A stretch of 64,000 nt of DNA from contig CM075103.1 of assembly GCA_037576195.1 (NCBI GenBank), positions 38,818,959 to 38,882,958 of the forward strand, in the 5' to 3' direction. Source of the stretch: Phytoseiulus persimilis. Taxonomy: Eukaryota; Arthropoda; Arachnida; Mesostigmata; Phytoseiidae. A program made the position numbers and the translations under genes. Numbering within the stretch: the stretch's first letter is position 1; each line of letters opens with the position of its first letter. The notes under the pieces are model-generated. The model worked only from the letters and a program-made list of their open reading frames with translations. It did no database searches and was not told where the DNA came from. Shown piece after piece: positions 42,827 through 51,157 of this stretch.

Positions 42827-43378
42827 TTATTCTGAAGGGGGAGACTGCTGTCGCTCGATCCCGCTGCCGGAGGCTTCGTCAATGCTTTGGACGGTTGTTC
42901 TGTACGGCATGGTCGGATCGTCTACTATAGAAGTGTCCACTGGCTCGTAAGACAAACGAGCTCTGAACTTTAGTAGTTTGAGCATCACAATTCCCGAAAG
43001 CGTACTGAGTGACACTACCCCTTGAATGGCGGATAGGTACTTCCAGAAATTGCAGTTCGGTGTTTGTGGAATTGGTGGACATGGCTCAACAGTCGGCTTC
43101 GGTGGCAGAGTTCGATTGCGATACTCGGGCCACAGTCTGAGTCCTCCTGAGGTTGGAGAAGACTCTTTGATACAGGGAGCGTAATCACTGGTGTGTAGTT
43201 CACACAATGCCAGTGGTGTACAAAATGATGAGAATCTACCAGAATCCAGTTTAACTAACATACATGGAGAGTTTCGTGTTATGCATTTGGCGTCGCAGTC
43301 TGAGTAGCTAAAATATTGGTTAGAGGGGATTATGAATATTGTTACTGCTACGAATACCTGCTGCATTACTGACGCCAT
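42827..43378 (-). CDS. Envelope-like type I membrane protein, third ORF of the Copia element
   Basis: The 183-codon ORF has a hydrophobic signal-like N-terminus (about residues 5-24), a Cys-rich ectodomain with about nine Cys and one NRT sequon, a hydrophobic segment (YLSAIQGVVSLSTLSGIVML, about 115-134) and a Ser/Asp/Glu-rich tail. The layout is that of a small type I membrane protein. Its start overlaps the end of pol: ATG at 43378, and a second in-frame ATG at 43366 that shares a base with the pol stop (TAATG). It is encoded on the same strand as gag-pol and could be expressed by reinitiation or a spliced subgenomic RNA. The family is not recognised. Envelope function is inferred from position and topology only. 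Confidence 0.65.
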   Translation of the reverse strand: MASVMQQVFVAVTIFIIPSNQYFSYSDCDAKCITRNSPCMLVKLDSGRFSSFCTPLALCELHTSDYAPCIKESSPTSGGLRLWPEYRNRTLPPKPTVEPCPPIPQTPNCNFWKYLSAIQGVVSLSTLSGIVMLKLLKFRARLSYEPVDTSIVDDPTMPYRTTVQSIDEASGSGIERQQSPPSE

Positions 43379-46300
43379 CTCTCAAGTCCTGACAGTTCTC
43401 TCTGATTGAGGAATACTGACTTTACACAGGGCTTGGTTAAGTAGTCCGCTCTTTGATTGGCGCTTCCAACGTGCTCGATCCCAATTTCTTGATTCGAGTA
43501 GAGCTGTCGAATGTAATGAAATCTGAGTTCCATATGCTTAGCTCTACGATAGTGTCTGGCATTCTTGAGCAATTGAATGGCTGACATCGAGTCTATCTGG
43601 ATGATCGGCTTTTCTGGGATACCCAATTCTCCCAGAAGGTTGCGAAGCCAGAGCGCTGACTTGATGCATTCTGTAGATGCCACGATCTCTGATTCCATGG
43701 AGGAAAGCGAAATGTTCGCTTGTTTTGTGGAGCTCCAAATAATTGGGCCCCCCTGTCTGAGTATCAGACATCCTGAAGTAGACTTGCGATCCTCAATGGA
43801 TCCAGCGAAGTCTGAATCGCTGAAGTACAGCGTGCCTTGGGTGTCATCACTTCTGTACGTGATGCCCAGATCTGAGGTTGTCTTCAAGTATCTCAGAACT
43901 CTCAAGCCAGCCTGGAAATGCTGAGGAGTTGATTTGTCCATATATCTTGATAGGTAGGAAGTGACAAAAGAAATGTCAACTCTCGTACCGCAAGCCAAAT
44001 ATAGGAGAGCTCCTATCAGAGAACGATATTCGGTATTAGAGCACGGACCGTTGGTCTCGATAGAGTATATCGAATTGTCACATGGTGTGACTGCTCCTTT
44101 CGAATCTGACATACCGAATCTCTGTACCAACTCGTCCACGAATTTCTTTTGATGAATGTGGACCGAGAAGTCGCTGCCTCTTTCGATCTGAAGACCTAGA
44201 AAGTATCTAAGACCAGAAGTAGTGATCTCGAATTCTTTCCTGAGGGAAGTTATGAATTCCTCCGCCTGTCTTTCAGTCTTCGTTGCAAGTATGGCGTCAT
44301 CGACCCATATGCACAAGAGCATGCGATTTTCTCCATTCTTGAAGAAGATACAGCTGTCAGTTTTGCTCTGTTGAAGTCCTCTGGACAGAAGGATCTTCGT
44401 TAGCTTATCAAAGAAATTTCGGCTTGACTGCTTGAGGCCATATATGCTTCTCAGTAGTTTCAATACCTTGTTGGCCTGTACTCCTCTTACGCCTTCAGGC
44501 ACCTCAAGATAGAGGTCTTCCTCGAGTTCTGCTTGAAGAAAAGCTGCGCGTACATCAAATTGATTTAGGAAAAGTTTTTCCTGCGCTGCTAGACTGAGGA
44601 TCGTTCTGATTCCTTCAGCTCGGGATACGGGGCTGTATATCTTGTCTGCAAAGAAGTCTATTTCTTTCTTCTGCGAATATCCCTTCGCAACTACTCGAGC
44701 CTTGTAACGTCCTGTGCCATCTGGGTTAGCCTTGTACTTGAATACCCATTTGGAGCCAATGGCCTTACGTCCAGGTGGTAGTGTTGCGGGAGTCCACACC
44801 TTCATGTCAGCCATTGCCTGAAGTTCTTCTTCAACGGCCTTCGTCCAATTGACGCGATCGGGGCTTGCCATTGCTTCTTGATAAGTCATTGGCGTTTGGC
44901 TTTTTGGCTGAGCGGTGTCGGCTGCTGCCCTTTCCTTTTTCGATATCCCACTAAGATGGTCGAGGTCAGCCACTATCTGCAGTCTTTCCGTACGTTTCTT
45001 GTTTGCCTTGGGATTAATGCGTACGAAACCTTCTTCGTCGCTTTCGTAATCGCTTGAGGCGCTTTTGTACATGGGTGCTGCTGGCTTTGGTGATTTTATT
45101 CTTGAACCTGTGACCTCCGTATCGTGATTGGCTTCTTTCGCAATGTGCGCTGCTTCCGCAGTATTTTCCGAAGCACTTGTTTTTCCACTTGCCTTGGTTC
45201 TGCCAGAACCTTGCCTTTTAGTGGAAGCGATCTTCGCGAATGTTACATCCTTCGATCGCATGATAATTCGTTTCTCTGGGATGTAGACACGAAATCCAAG
45301 ATCGTAGTCTAGATACCCAAAGAATATCCCCGCGATTCCGCGGTCATCCAGCTTCCCATTTGGGTTCTGATTGTGTACGTAGCACGGTGTGCCAAATGCG
45401 TACATTCTGCTGGTGAATGGCTTTCGCCTGTATATCATCTCGAAAGGCGACTGTAGAGTCTTTTCATTTATCAGTACTTGGTTCAAAACTTGAACACAGA
45501 AAAGGATCGCCTGGTCCCAAAGGAACTTCTCATTTTCGAGGCCTGCTCCGATCAACACTGATCGAGCTAGATTCACGAGAGTTCTGTTTCCTCTCTCTGC
45601 TTTTCCTGTCAAACGGGGTTGTCCTGGAGGGGCGAACGTTTGTTCTGCTCCGATCCTTTCCAGGATCTTCTTAACCTTTTGGTTTCTGAACTCCGTTCCG
45701 TTGTCACTGTGCAACCTCTGAATGTTTTCGCCAACTACGTTTCTGAACCATTTTACGTAGGAGGCAACGTATCGATAAGTGTCGCTCTTTTTCTGGAGAA
45801 ACTCGACCTTTCGATGGCTGGTTGCTTCGTCAGTGAATAGAAGGAAATGCTTTGCTTTTTCTATTGACTCTACATTGGGCGAACAAAGGTCTGCCGTTAT
45901 GATGCCCGGCTTCTGAGCTTTCGCCTGATCAGGGCGGCTCCTGTACGTGACTCGGGTGAGCTTCCCCTCCAGACAGGCATCACATTGGTCCAGATCATCA
46001 ATGTACTTGATACCCTGCTGGTTCAAATATTTAATCACGTACTGCCTATTAACATGGGCGAACGTTTCATGCAGGCTTCTAAGGCTCTGCGTCTGTGCAC
46101 TCATCGTCTTTTCTGAGCCAATGGCGCTCATCACTTGGCTTTCAGACGGAATATCATGATTCATGTCGTCAAGATCGCTGTCTGCGTCTTGGTTTACGGA
46201 TTCTTGATCGCTTGCCTGATCTTGTAGTAATCCGATCTCCGAGTCCATTCTTAATCTGTAGAGGCCTTCTATCTTGGGTACTCGGATCCTCATATCGTTT

Positions 46301-47733
46301 CTCGAAATTATGAGGTGATTCCTTTTGAACGTCACTTCGAAATCATCATCTGTCAATTGACTCACAGAGAGGAGATTCTTCCGAACTGAGGGGACAAGTA
46401 AAACATTTTTAAGCTCTAAAGCCATTCGCTGCTTAGACTCTCCGACAGTCAGCTCGGCTGTGCCAGAAGCGGTGACACGCAGTTTCTGGTTGCTTGCTAA
46501 GGTGACGGCGCGCATGTCGGTTTGTTGGTCAAAGCTAGTGAACCACTTTCTTGAACTACTGCAATGGTGCGAAGCGCCGGAATCTACGAGGAACTCATCG
46601 GTTTCGCTCGTGTCATACTTGACGTGAGCCAGGAGTGCGACGGCAGTGCTTGCTCGAGCATGCGATCTGTGCTGTCCGCTTCCTCCTTGATAACCTTGAT
46701 CTCGCCGAGGACGGGTACACTGGGACTTGAAATGTCCTGTTTCACCGCAGTTGTAACACTTTACTTGTCTTCTGTTTGGTCTATTACTCTGGTGGCGTGA
46801 ACGGTTCTGTTGACCATAGCCACTGCTGCTGGATCCTTGTGAATGATGGCTGGGGGCATTTCTTCGATGAGAACGATTTTGGAATCTACATTTTGGTGCA
46901 AACCTGCGACCAACTCTCATCTGAGAAAGCATAGCAGTCGCCTGATCCAATTCCTTGGATGGTCTTTGGCGAATTGCTTCATTCTTGATTATTTCCATCA
47001 GACTGGAGACATCCCTATCGCCTTCTGGTCGGGCTGAGAAAGCCATACGAAGGGGTTCCCAGCTATGTGGCAGAGCATTGAGCAGTTGTTCAACCTGAAC
47101 CTTCTGATCGATCTCAATTCCAGAATCCGTGAGTTCGGCTTGAAGATCGCGGAACCTATCCAGGTTCTGGTCAGCAGTCTTGCTCTTATTGAACTTGAAC
47201 TGCATCAATTTCGCGATCGCCGAACCTTGCCGCAGAGCGGCTCGGACTCCAAACTTGCTTGCGATCTGGGACCAGATATCCGCTGCTCTGACATCCTGAG
47301 TTTGTCCGTAAAACATTTGGACAATCAGTTTGTCGTTGATCGAAGAGAACAATTGAAGTCTTGCTTTTCGATTTGCTCTATCATAGCGAACCTTGACTTT
47401 CTTTTGATCATCATTAAGCTCGGTAGCTGGTTCGGTTGGGATTGGTTCAACTAGGTCTCCTTTCACGACTTCCCAAACATCTACGGTTTGTTGTAGGAAA
47501 ATGGGCATTAAGGATTTCCAGCTCAAATAGTTTTGACCAAACAGACCTAGGGTCACTGGGCATGGGGCAAGCCTGGTATAGTTCGAGTCGGGTGGACGGG
47601 GCTCTGAATCGTCCTTCTTTAGCGCGGCAGGTTCATCTTCCTGCGCAGCCAGATCGTATTGGTAGTCGTCGTCTGCCATGGCCCTAGGTAGGTCGCTCCA
47701 AGTGGGACCGATGTCAAAAGGAAGTATTTGCAC
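43366..47733 (-). CDS. Copia Gag-Pol polyprotein, intact
   Basis: One 1455-codon frame. From the N-terminus: Gag capsid region (LGLFGQNYLSWKSLMPIFLQ), a CCHC knuckle CYNCGETGHFKSQC at about residue 320, and protease FLVDSGASHH. Integrase follows with an HHCC region (HETFAHVN to CDACLEGK) and core Asp in ITADLC, Asp in LHSDNGTEF and Glu in GKAERGNR. RT has FDVRAAFLQAELEEDLYLEV and WVDD in place of YVDD. RNase H has YFSDSDFAGS, STSGCLI and SSMESEIVAS. Integrase before RT defines Ty1/Copia. No frameshift or stop is seen, and the length is typical. Translation may start at 47733 or, more likely, at the later ATG 47679 (MADDDYQYDL). Confidence 0.95.
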   Translation of the reverse strand: MQILPFDIGPTWSDLPRAMADDDYQYDLAAQEDEPAALKKDDSEPRPPDSNYTRLAPCPVTLGLFGQNYLSWKSLMPIFLQQTVDVWEVVKGDLVEPIPTEPATELNDDQKKVKVRYDRANRKARLQLFSSINDKLIVQMFYGQTQDVRAADIWSQIASKFGVRAALRQGSAIAKLMQFKFNKSKTADQNLDRFRDLQAELTDSGIEIDQKVQVEQLLNALPHSWEPLRMAFSARPEGDRDVSSLMEIIKNEAIRQRPSKELDQATAMLSQMRVGRRFAPKCRFQNRSHRRNAPSHHSQGSSSSGYGQQNRSRHQSNRPNRRQVKCYNCGETGHFKSQCTRPRRDQGYQGGSGQHRSHARASTAVALLAHVKYDTSETDEFLVDSGASHHCSSSRKWFTSFDQQTDMRAVTLASNQKLRVTASGTAELTVGESKQRMALELKNVLLVPSVRKNLLSVSQLTDDDFEVTFKRNHLIISRNDMRIRVPKIEGLYRLRMDSEIGLLQDQASDQESVNQDADSDLDDMNHDIPSESQVMSAIGSEKTMSAQTQSLRSLHETFAHVNRQYVIKYLNQQGIKYIDDLDQCDACLEGKLTRVTYRSRPDQAKAQKPGIITADLCSPNVESIEKAKHFLLFTDEATSHRKVEFLQKKSDTYRYVASYVKWFRNVVGENIQRLHSDNGTEFRNQKVKKILERIGAEQTFAPPGQPRLTGKAERGNRTLVNLARSVLIGAGLENEKFLWDQAILFCVQVLNQVLINEKTLQSPFEMIYRRKPFTSRMYAFGTPCYVHNQNPNGKLDDRGIAGIFFGYLDYDLGFRVYIPEKRIIMRSKDVTFAKIASTKRQGSGRTKASGKTSASENTAEAAHIAKEANHDTEVTGSRIKSPKPAAPMYKSASSDYESDEEGFVRINPKANKKRTERLQIVADLDHLSGISKKERAAADTAQPKSQTPMTYQEAMASPDRVNWTKAVEEELQAMADMKVWTPATLPPGRKAIGSKWVFKYKANPDGTGRYKARVVAKGYSQKKEIDFFADKIYSPVSRAEGIRTILSLAAQEKLFLNQFDVRAAFLQAELEEDLYLEVPEGVRGVQANKVLKLLRSIYGLKQSSRNFFDKLTKILLSRGLQQSKTDSCIFFKNGENRMLLCIWVDDAILATKTERQAEEFITSLRKEFEITTSGLRYFLGLQIERGSDFSVHIHQKKFVDELVQRFGMSDSKGAVTPCDNSIYSIETNGPCSNTEYRSLIGALLYLACGTRVDISFVTSYLSRYMDKSTPQHFQAGLRVLRYLKTTSDLGITYRSDDTQGTLYFSDSDFAGSIEDRKSTSGCLILRQGGPIIWSSTKQANISLSSMESEIVASTECIKSALWLRNLLGELGIPEKPIIQIDSMSAIQLLKNARHYRRAKHMELRFHYIRQLYSNQEIGIEHVGSANQRADYLTKPCVKSVFLNQRELSGLERWRQ

Positions 47734-47756
47734 TTATACTTACTCTCAGGTACTCT

Positions 47757-47776
47757 GGAGTATCGTGCTGATAACG
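47757..47776 (-). other. Copia primer-binding region
   Basis: Inside the right LTR the minus strand reads CGTTATCAGCACGATACTCC. The TTATCAG core is reminiscent of Copia primer sites that pair with initiator tRNA, but the match cannot be verified here. Confidence 0.4.
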
Positions 47777-47970
47777 TGTCGAAGATTCCGTGCACTTTAA
47801 TCTTAATCTGAATGATGAGAGCCTCTGGTTCCGGATACTCGAAGAGTCGTAAGCACCGTTCTTCAGAGAGCGGACTGAGATCTGATACAGCGTCGGCGTA
47901 GGGTACGCGACGATTACGACGACTACAGCGATAGATAGAATACGATCTTTATTGAAGTAAAAGAAGCTGC
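47777..47970 (-). repeat. Copia 5' LTR, truncated (194 bp)
   Basis: Identical to 38945-39138 except one base (a/g in ttcttcagaaagcgg). It stops at gaagctgc, just short of the TATA box present in the left LTR. LINE sequence follows at once. About 136 bp of the U3 end is absent. Confidence 0.88.
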
Positions 47971-48590
47971 CTGGAGTTCTCGACTTCTATTATGCTGGTT
48001 AGTTTCTGAACTGCTTGGATGGTTGATCTGCTTCTGCGGAAGCCGAACTGGTTGTCGCTTATGATTTCCCGTCTGTCGAGCTCTGCTACTAGTCTGTTGT
48101 TAATGATACTCTCGAATGATTTTCCCAGGGTGCTCAGCAGGCATATCGGCCTGTACGAGTTCGGGAGCTCTGCGGGTTTCCCTGGTTTGTGGATCAGTGC
48201 CACCTCTGCCTTCTTCCAGGCTTTTGGGAAGATCTCCGACTCCATAAGGTTGCTTATAGCTCGTTTGTATTCGTCTTTAAATTCGTTCATGATTGGTCTC
48301 GTTAACTTTGCGGGTATTTTATCAGGTCCCGGAGCCTTATTGGTCGCTAATTTTCTACTCACCTCTTTTTGCTCTTCGTTGCTTATTGGCTCATAGGCCA
48401 CCGAGTTTGCTCTATCGCTCCTGACGTGTCTGGCTGAGTGTGTATGGTCCGGGAACAGTGTGTCGAGAGCTTCTCTGATTAGCTCCTTGGTTAAGTCAGT
48501 TTTCTTGATATGTAGCTTCTCCATGACTATTTTGTACCCCGTGCTCCAGGGGTTTCTCGCCACTTCTCCGCATAGGTCCCTCCATATCTG
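47971..48590 (-). pseudogene. LINE reverse transcriptase, N-terminal fragment
   Basis: Frame with NKAPGPDKIPAKL, VALIHKPGKPAELPNSYRPICLLSTLGKSFE and FGFRRSRSTIQAVQKL, the standard first RT blocks of LINEs. It then runs across 47970 into the Copia LTR and stops at 47949. The catalytic xADD box is absent. The upstream endonuclease frame is displaced by one base at the T8 run. Confidence 0.85.
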
Positions 48591-48598
48591 TTTTTTTT

Positions 48599-49400
48599 GC
48601 GTTCATAATAGCTTTGTTTAACTCGTTTCTCGCTTGCCTGTAAAGGATTTTACTTTCTTCCCATCTTTCAGGTCTCGCCCGTTGACTCATGCGTCTAGTT
48701 TTCACGCAGTTCCTCCTGAGTGCAGCAATGCTCTCATTGAACCAGTAGGCCCGGTTTCTCCTCGTCGGAATCTCCACCATTGAAGCTTTGCAGGCTTTTT
48801 TTATTTCTTCCGTCAGCTGTCTGGCTCCTAACCGCTTTCCTCTTACCCGGTTCTCCAGTTCTCGTCGGCATTTATCCATGTCGAGCTCTCTCCTGGTTTC
48901 CTTCTGGCTGTAAGTGGGGCTTTCGTTGTTGTCCTGCAACTTACATAGGATGTAATTATGGTCACTCAGTGACTCTATGTCTAGAACCATCCAGTCTTTA
49001 ATTGTTTCTCTGACTCTGTCATTGCAGATCGTGAGGTCCAGAAAGCTTTGCTGCCTTCCTCTTTCGAACGTCGGTTTGAAGCCGTTGTTTACCACTGACA
49101 GTCCTAGTCGCTCTAGCCATTCCTCAAGTACGTTCCCTCTCGCAATCGTGCGTTTGCTACCCCAGAGGGCGGACGCGGCGTTGAAATCGCCGGTGATAAG
49201 GAGTCCCCGATCTCGATGTTGTTGCTGTGTTTCGCGGATGCTAGCTTCTAGCTGCTCAAGCCAGTTAATGAAATCTATTGTGCTTTCATTTGGGCTGAAA
49301 TAACATGAGTATACTCTAGTTTCGTCGTAATCGCACCAAGCATAGCCTACTCCTGACTCTTTTAGCGCAGAAATGCGCTTTTCTTCGGGCGTGTTTACTA
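48599..49400 (-). pseudogene. LINE endonuclease C-terminus and linker
   Basis: The open minus-strand frame includes VGYAWCDYDETRVYSCYF, then LLITGDFNAASALWGS (the GDFNA motif of APE-like endonucleases) and SLSDHNYILC (the catalytic SDH motif), followed by a basic linker. The endonuclease would nick target DNA for LINE integration. The N-terminal catalytic motifs are lost. The frame ends in a shift at a run of eight T on the plus strand (48591-48598). Confidence 0.8.
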
Positions 49401-49403
49401 GGG

Positions 49404-49745
49404 TGTAACTGGGAGTGGAACGAAAAAATCGGAACGAAAAAATCGCAGCGGGAGGCCTTTAAGGTTTTTGTGGAAGCGAGGGAAATTTGAATTCAAGTTG
49501 AATTTCGAGTGGTAAAGCTAGGTGTCTTGTCATTAGTCAATGACAATGAAGTGATAGTGGTTTTTGAAAGAATGCTCATCACGCGGCAACATTGCTTCCA
49601 TGGACAAAATCTCGAGAAGCAAAATCCAATTCAACCTGTGGCTGAACCGGGGCGCAGAAATAGTCGGTCCCATCCGCGACACCCGGTCAACATTTGATGA
49701 GCCAGCGAATACAGCGAGTGAAACCCCCACGATCCGGCAGTCTTA
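49404..49745 (+). repeat. LTR-like fragment 1
   Basis: Begins tgtaactgggagtggaacg, contains a tandem gaacgaaaaaatcg pair, and ends with a segment of about 75 bp (49668-49742) similar to 50664-50744 (cagcgagtgaaacccccacg, then atccggcag). It is probably an LTR relic related to fragment 2. No coding is evident. Confidence 0.45.
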
Positions 49746-50478
49746 AAATACCCATACTTGCTCATCAAAGTAACATTCTTTCCGTTCGTGCTAGAGCTCG
49801 TTTCGTGGGTGTGAATGGGGAAGAAACTCCTATGGAGAACAAGGAAAATGGCGAATGAGCGGATATGTTATTTATTTTGGGGGAGGGGTACCCGGGAGAT
49901 GAGTGTTGCTTCAACGGGTACCCCTCTGTTGTTGGCGATGGTGACGTGCCGTATCGTCCCGTCCCCCGGCGCTCGTTGTATGAGCTGTTCAATACCAGCG
50001 GTACTGCTGAACCGGGGCGCAGAAATAGTGAGGAACCGTACGTCAAGTCCGGATACAGATTAAATTCAGGCAAAGGAGTGGACATTGCCTCGACGGGCAC
50101 AGCCACGAGAAGCAAAATCCAATTGGTGGAACCGTGGTGGACGATGTCAGTTCCAGGGTGTGGAACTTCAACTCAGCCTCTTATGGAACGTTTGTATGGA
50201 AAGATGTTTCGATCATCTCAAAATACTCCTTCAGAGAATGATGATACACGGTGATACCATTGTCGTGTTCCAAACCGATCAATGTAGGGGAGGAGACCTG
50301 GAAGAGGCTTGGATTCAACGAGGACAGTACTTTAAAGATGATACTAGACACAAGGAAGGACTGGAGGAGTATGAGTAATGTCGCATAGATCAGCCACACC
50401 ACTGCCTCTTAGCTAGGGTCTCCCCCAAGATACTTGGAATGGGAAGATAGAGAGGAAATGATCATTAAATATTGTAGG
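49746..50478. other. Non-coding spacer with shuffled short repeats
   Basis: No supported gene. A 23-bp word, gctgaaccggggcgcagaaa plus tag, occurs at 49641 and 50006. Cgagaagcaaaatccaatt occurs at about 49611 and 50106. Short ORFs on both strands lack features and are left out. Confidence 0.4.
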
Positions 50479-50745
50479 TGTTGTAAACGATCTCGCCCCA
50501 TGTAGCTCCAACTCTAAGTATCGCTCATCGTTCTCGCCACCGCTAGAGAGCGCCCCGGCCATTTTGGAGAAGATGGTGCGAGGGCGGAATTGGAAAGGAG
50601 AATTAGAAGTTGATCATAGAGAGAGAACAGATAGTCACTTTTTCGGTACACTCCGTCGAGATCGGTCGCACCCGCGATACCCTGTCAAGATTCGAAGAGC
50701 CAGCGAGTAAAGCGAGTGAAACCCCCACGATCCGGCAGTTTTACA
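50479..50745 (+). repeat. LTR-like fragment 2
   Basis: Starts tgttgtaaacgatc and ends gcagttttaca, compatible with TG...CA ends, about 267 bp. It is followed at 50748 by tggtggagattgcgagttcg, which resembles a primer-binding site because of its TGG start and a T-loop-like complement. The end of the segment is shared with fragment 1. Confidence 0.5.
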
Positions 50746-51157
50746 AGTGGTGGAGATTGCGAGTTCGAGCCACCGTTCGGAATGACGACGTTCAAGTCGC
50801 CATCAAAGACCTCGCCGAAGAAACGCGCATGGTCCAGCGCAGGGATCCAGCCCAACCCGGATCCCACACAAAGTTACGAGGAAGACATCGCTCAGGCAGT
50901 GGCCGTGGCCGAGCATGGGTTCACCGATCCAGCTCAAGAACCGGCCTTCCAACAAGACCCAGCAGCACCGTACGACTAGCACGACCACGTGTTAGGGCTA
51001 GCAACAGGTATGGAACCCCAATACCAGGTCTCGCCTTATGACCAAGCCGCGGCGTACAAGAGACCAAGCATGCCCCAGCAATTCCGAAGACCATTCCAGC
51101 CCGGAGATCTGGTTTGGCTCCACGTACCGCTACGGAAGGTCGGCCAGTCGGACACGG
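50746..51157 (+). mobile_element. Internally deleted Gypsy-type remnant
   Basis: After the presumed primer site, an ATG at 50782 opens a 66-codon frame (MTTFKSPSKTSPKKRAWSS...) ending at 50979, a possible Gag N-terminus. Shortly after, around 51060-51150, the plus strand encodes FQPGDLVWLHVPLRKVGQS, the signature of the Gypsy integrase C-terminal barrel. Everything between Gag and that barrel is missing. Decayed BEL/Pao sequence on the other strand follows from about 51158. Confidence 0.5.

Larger units (their letters stand above)
38945..47970 (-). mobile_element. Ty1/Copia retrotransposon with envelope-like ORF and opposite-strand cargo
   Basis: Direct repeats at 38945-39138 and 47777-47970 differ at one base. 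Between them, read right to left: a 1455-codon gag-pol with integrase before RT (Copia order), an envelope-like ORF overlapping the pol stop, about 3.4 kb with genes on the other strand, a polypurine tract, and the left LTR. The left LTR extends to 39275 (331 bp, TG...CA). The right LTR stops at 47970, lacking about 136 bp of outer U3, and abuts a LINE fragment. The left flank is satellite ending cttag. No matching duplication can be seen on the right because that end is truncated. Confidence 0.9.
47971..49403 (-). mobile_element. APE-type LINE fragment, truncated at both ends
   Basis: Minus-strand remnant with the C-terminal part of an endonuclease/exonuclease/phosphatase domain, a linker, and the beginning of an RT. 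The 3' part of the RT and the N-terminus of the endonuclease are missing. The sequence style suggests a Jockey/R1-group element, but subclade is uncertain. Its right edge meets LTR-like sequence around 49404. Confidence 0.8.

Noticed and set aside
38945..47970. Reading the Copia element as an endogenous virus
   Set aside because: Gag-pol order and LTRs are those of Ty1/Copia. The envelope-like and cargo ORFs show no recognisable viral family, so only a retrotransposon call is justified.
49765..50115. 116-codon minus-strand ORF in the spacer
   Set aside because: No domain, no poly(A) signal, and it lies among shuffled short repeats.
50746..50775. Possible tRNA-derived (B-box-like) sequence gagttcgagcc
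   Set aside because: No A box or cloverleaf. It is better read as a primer-binding site complementary to a tRNA 3' end.
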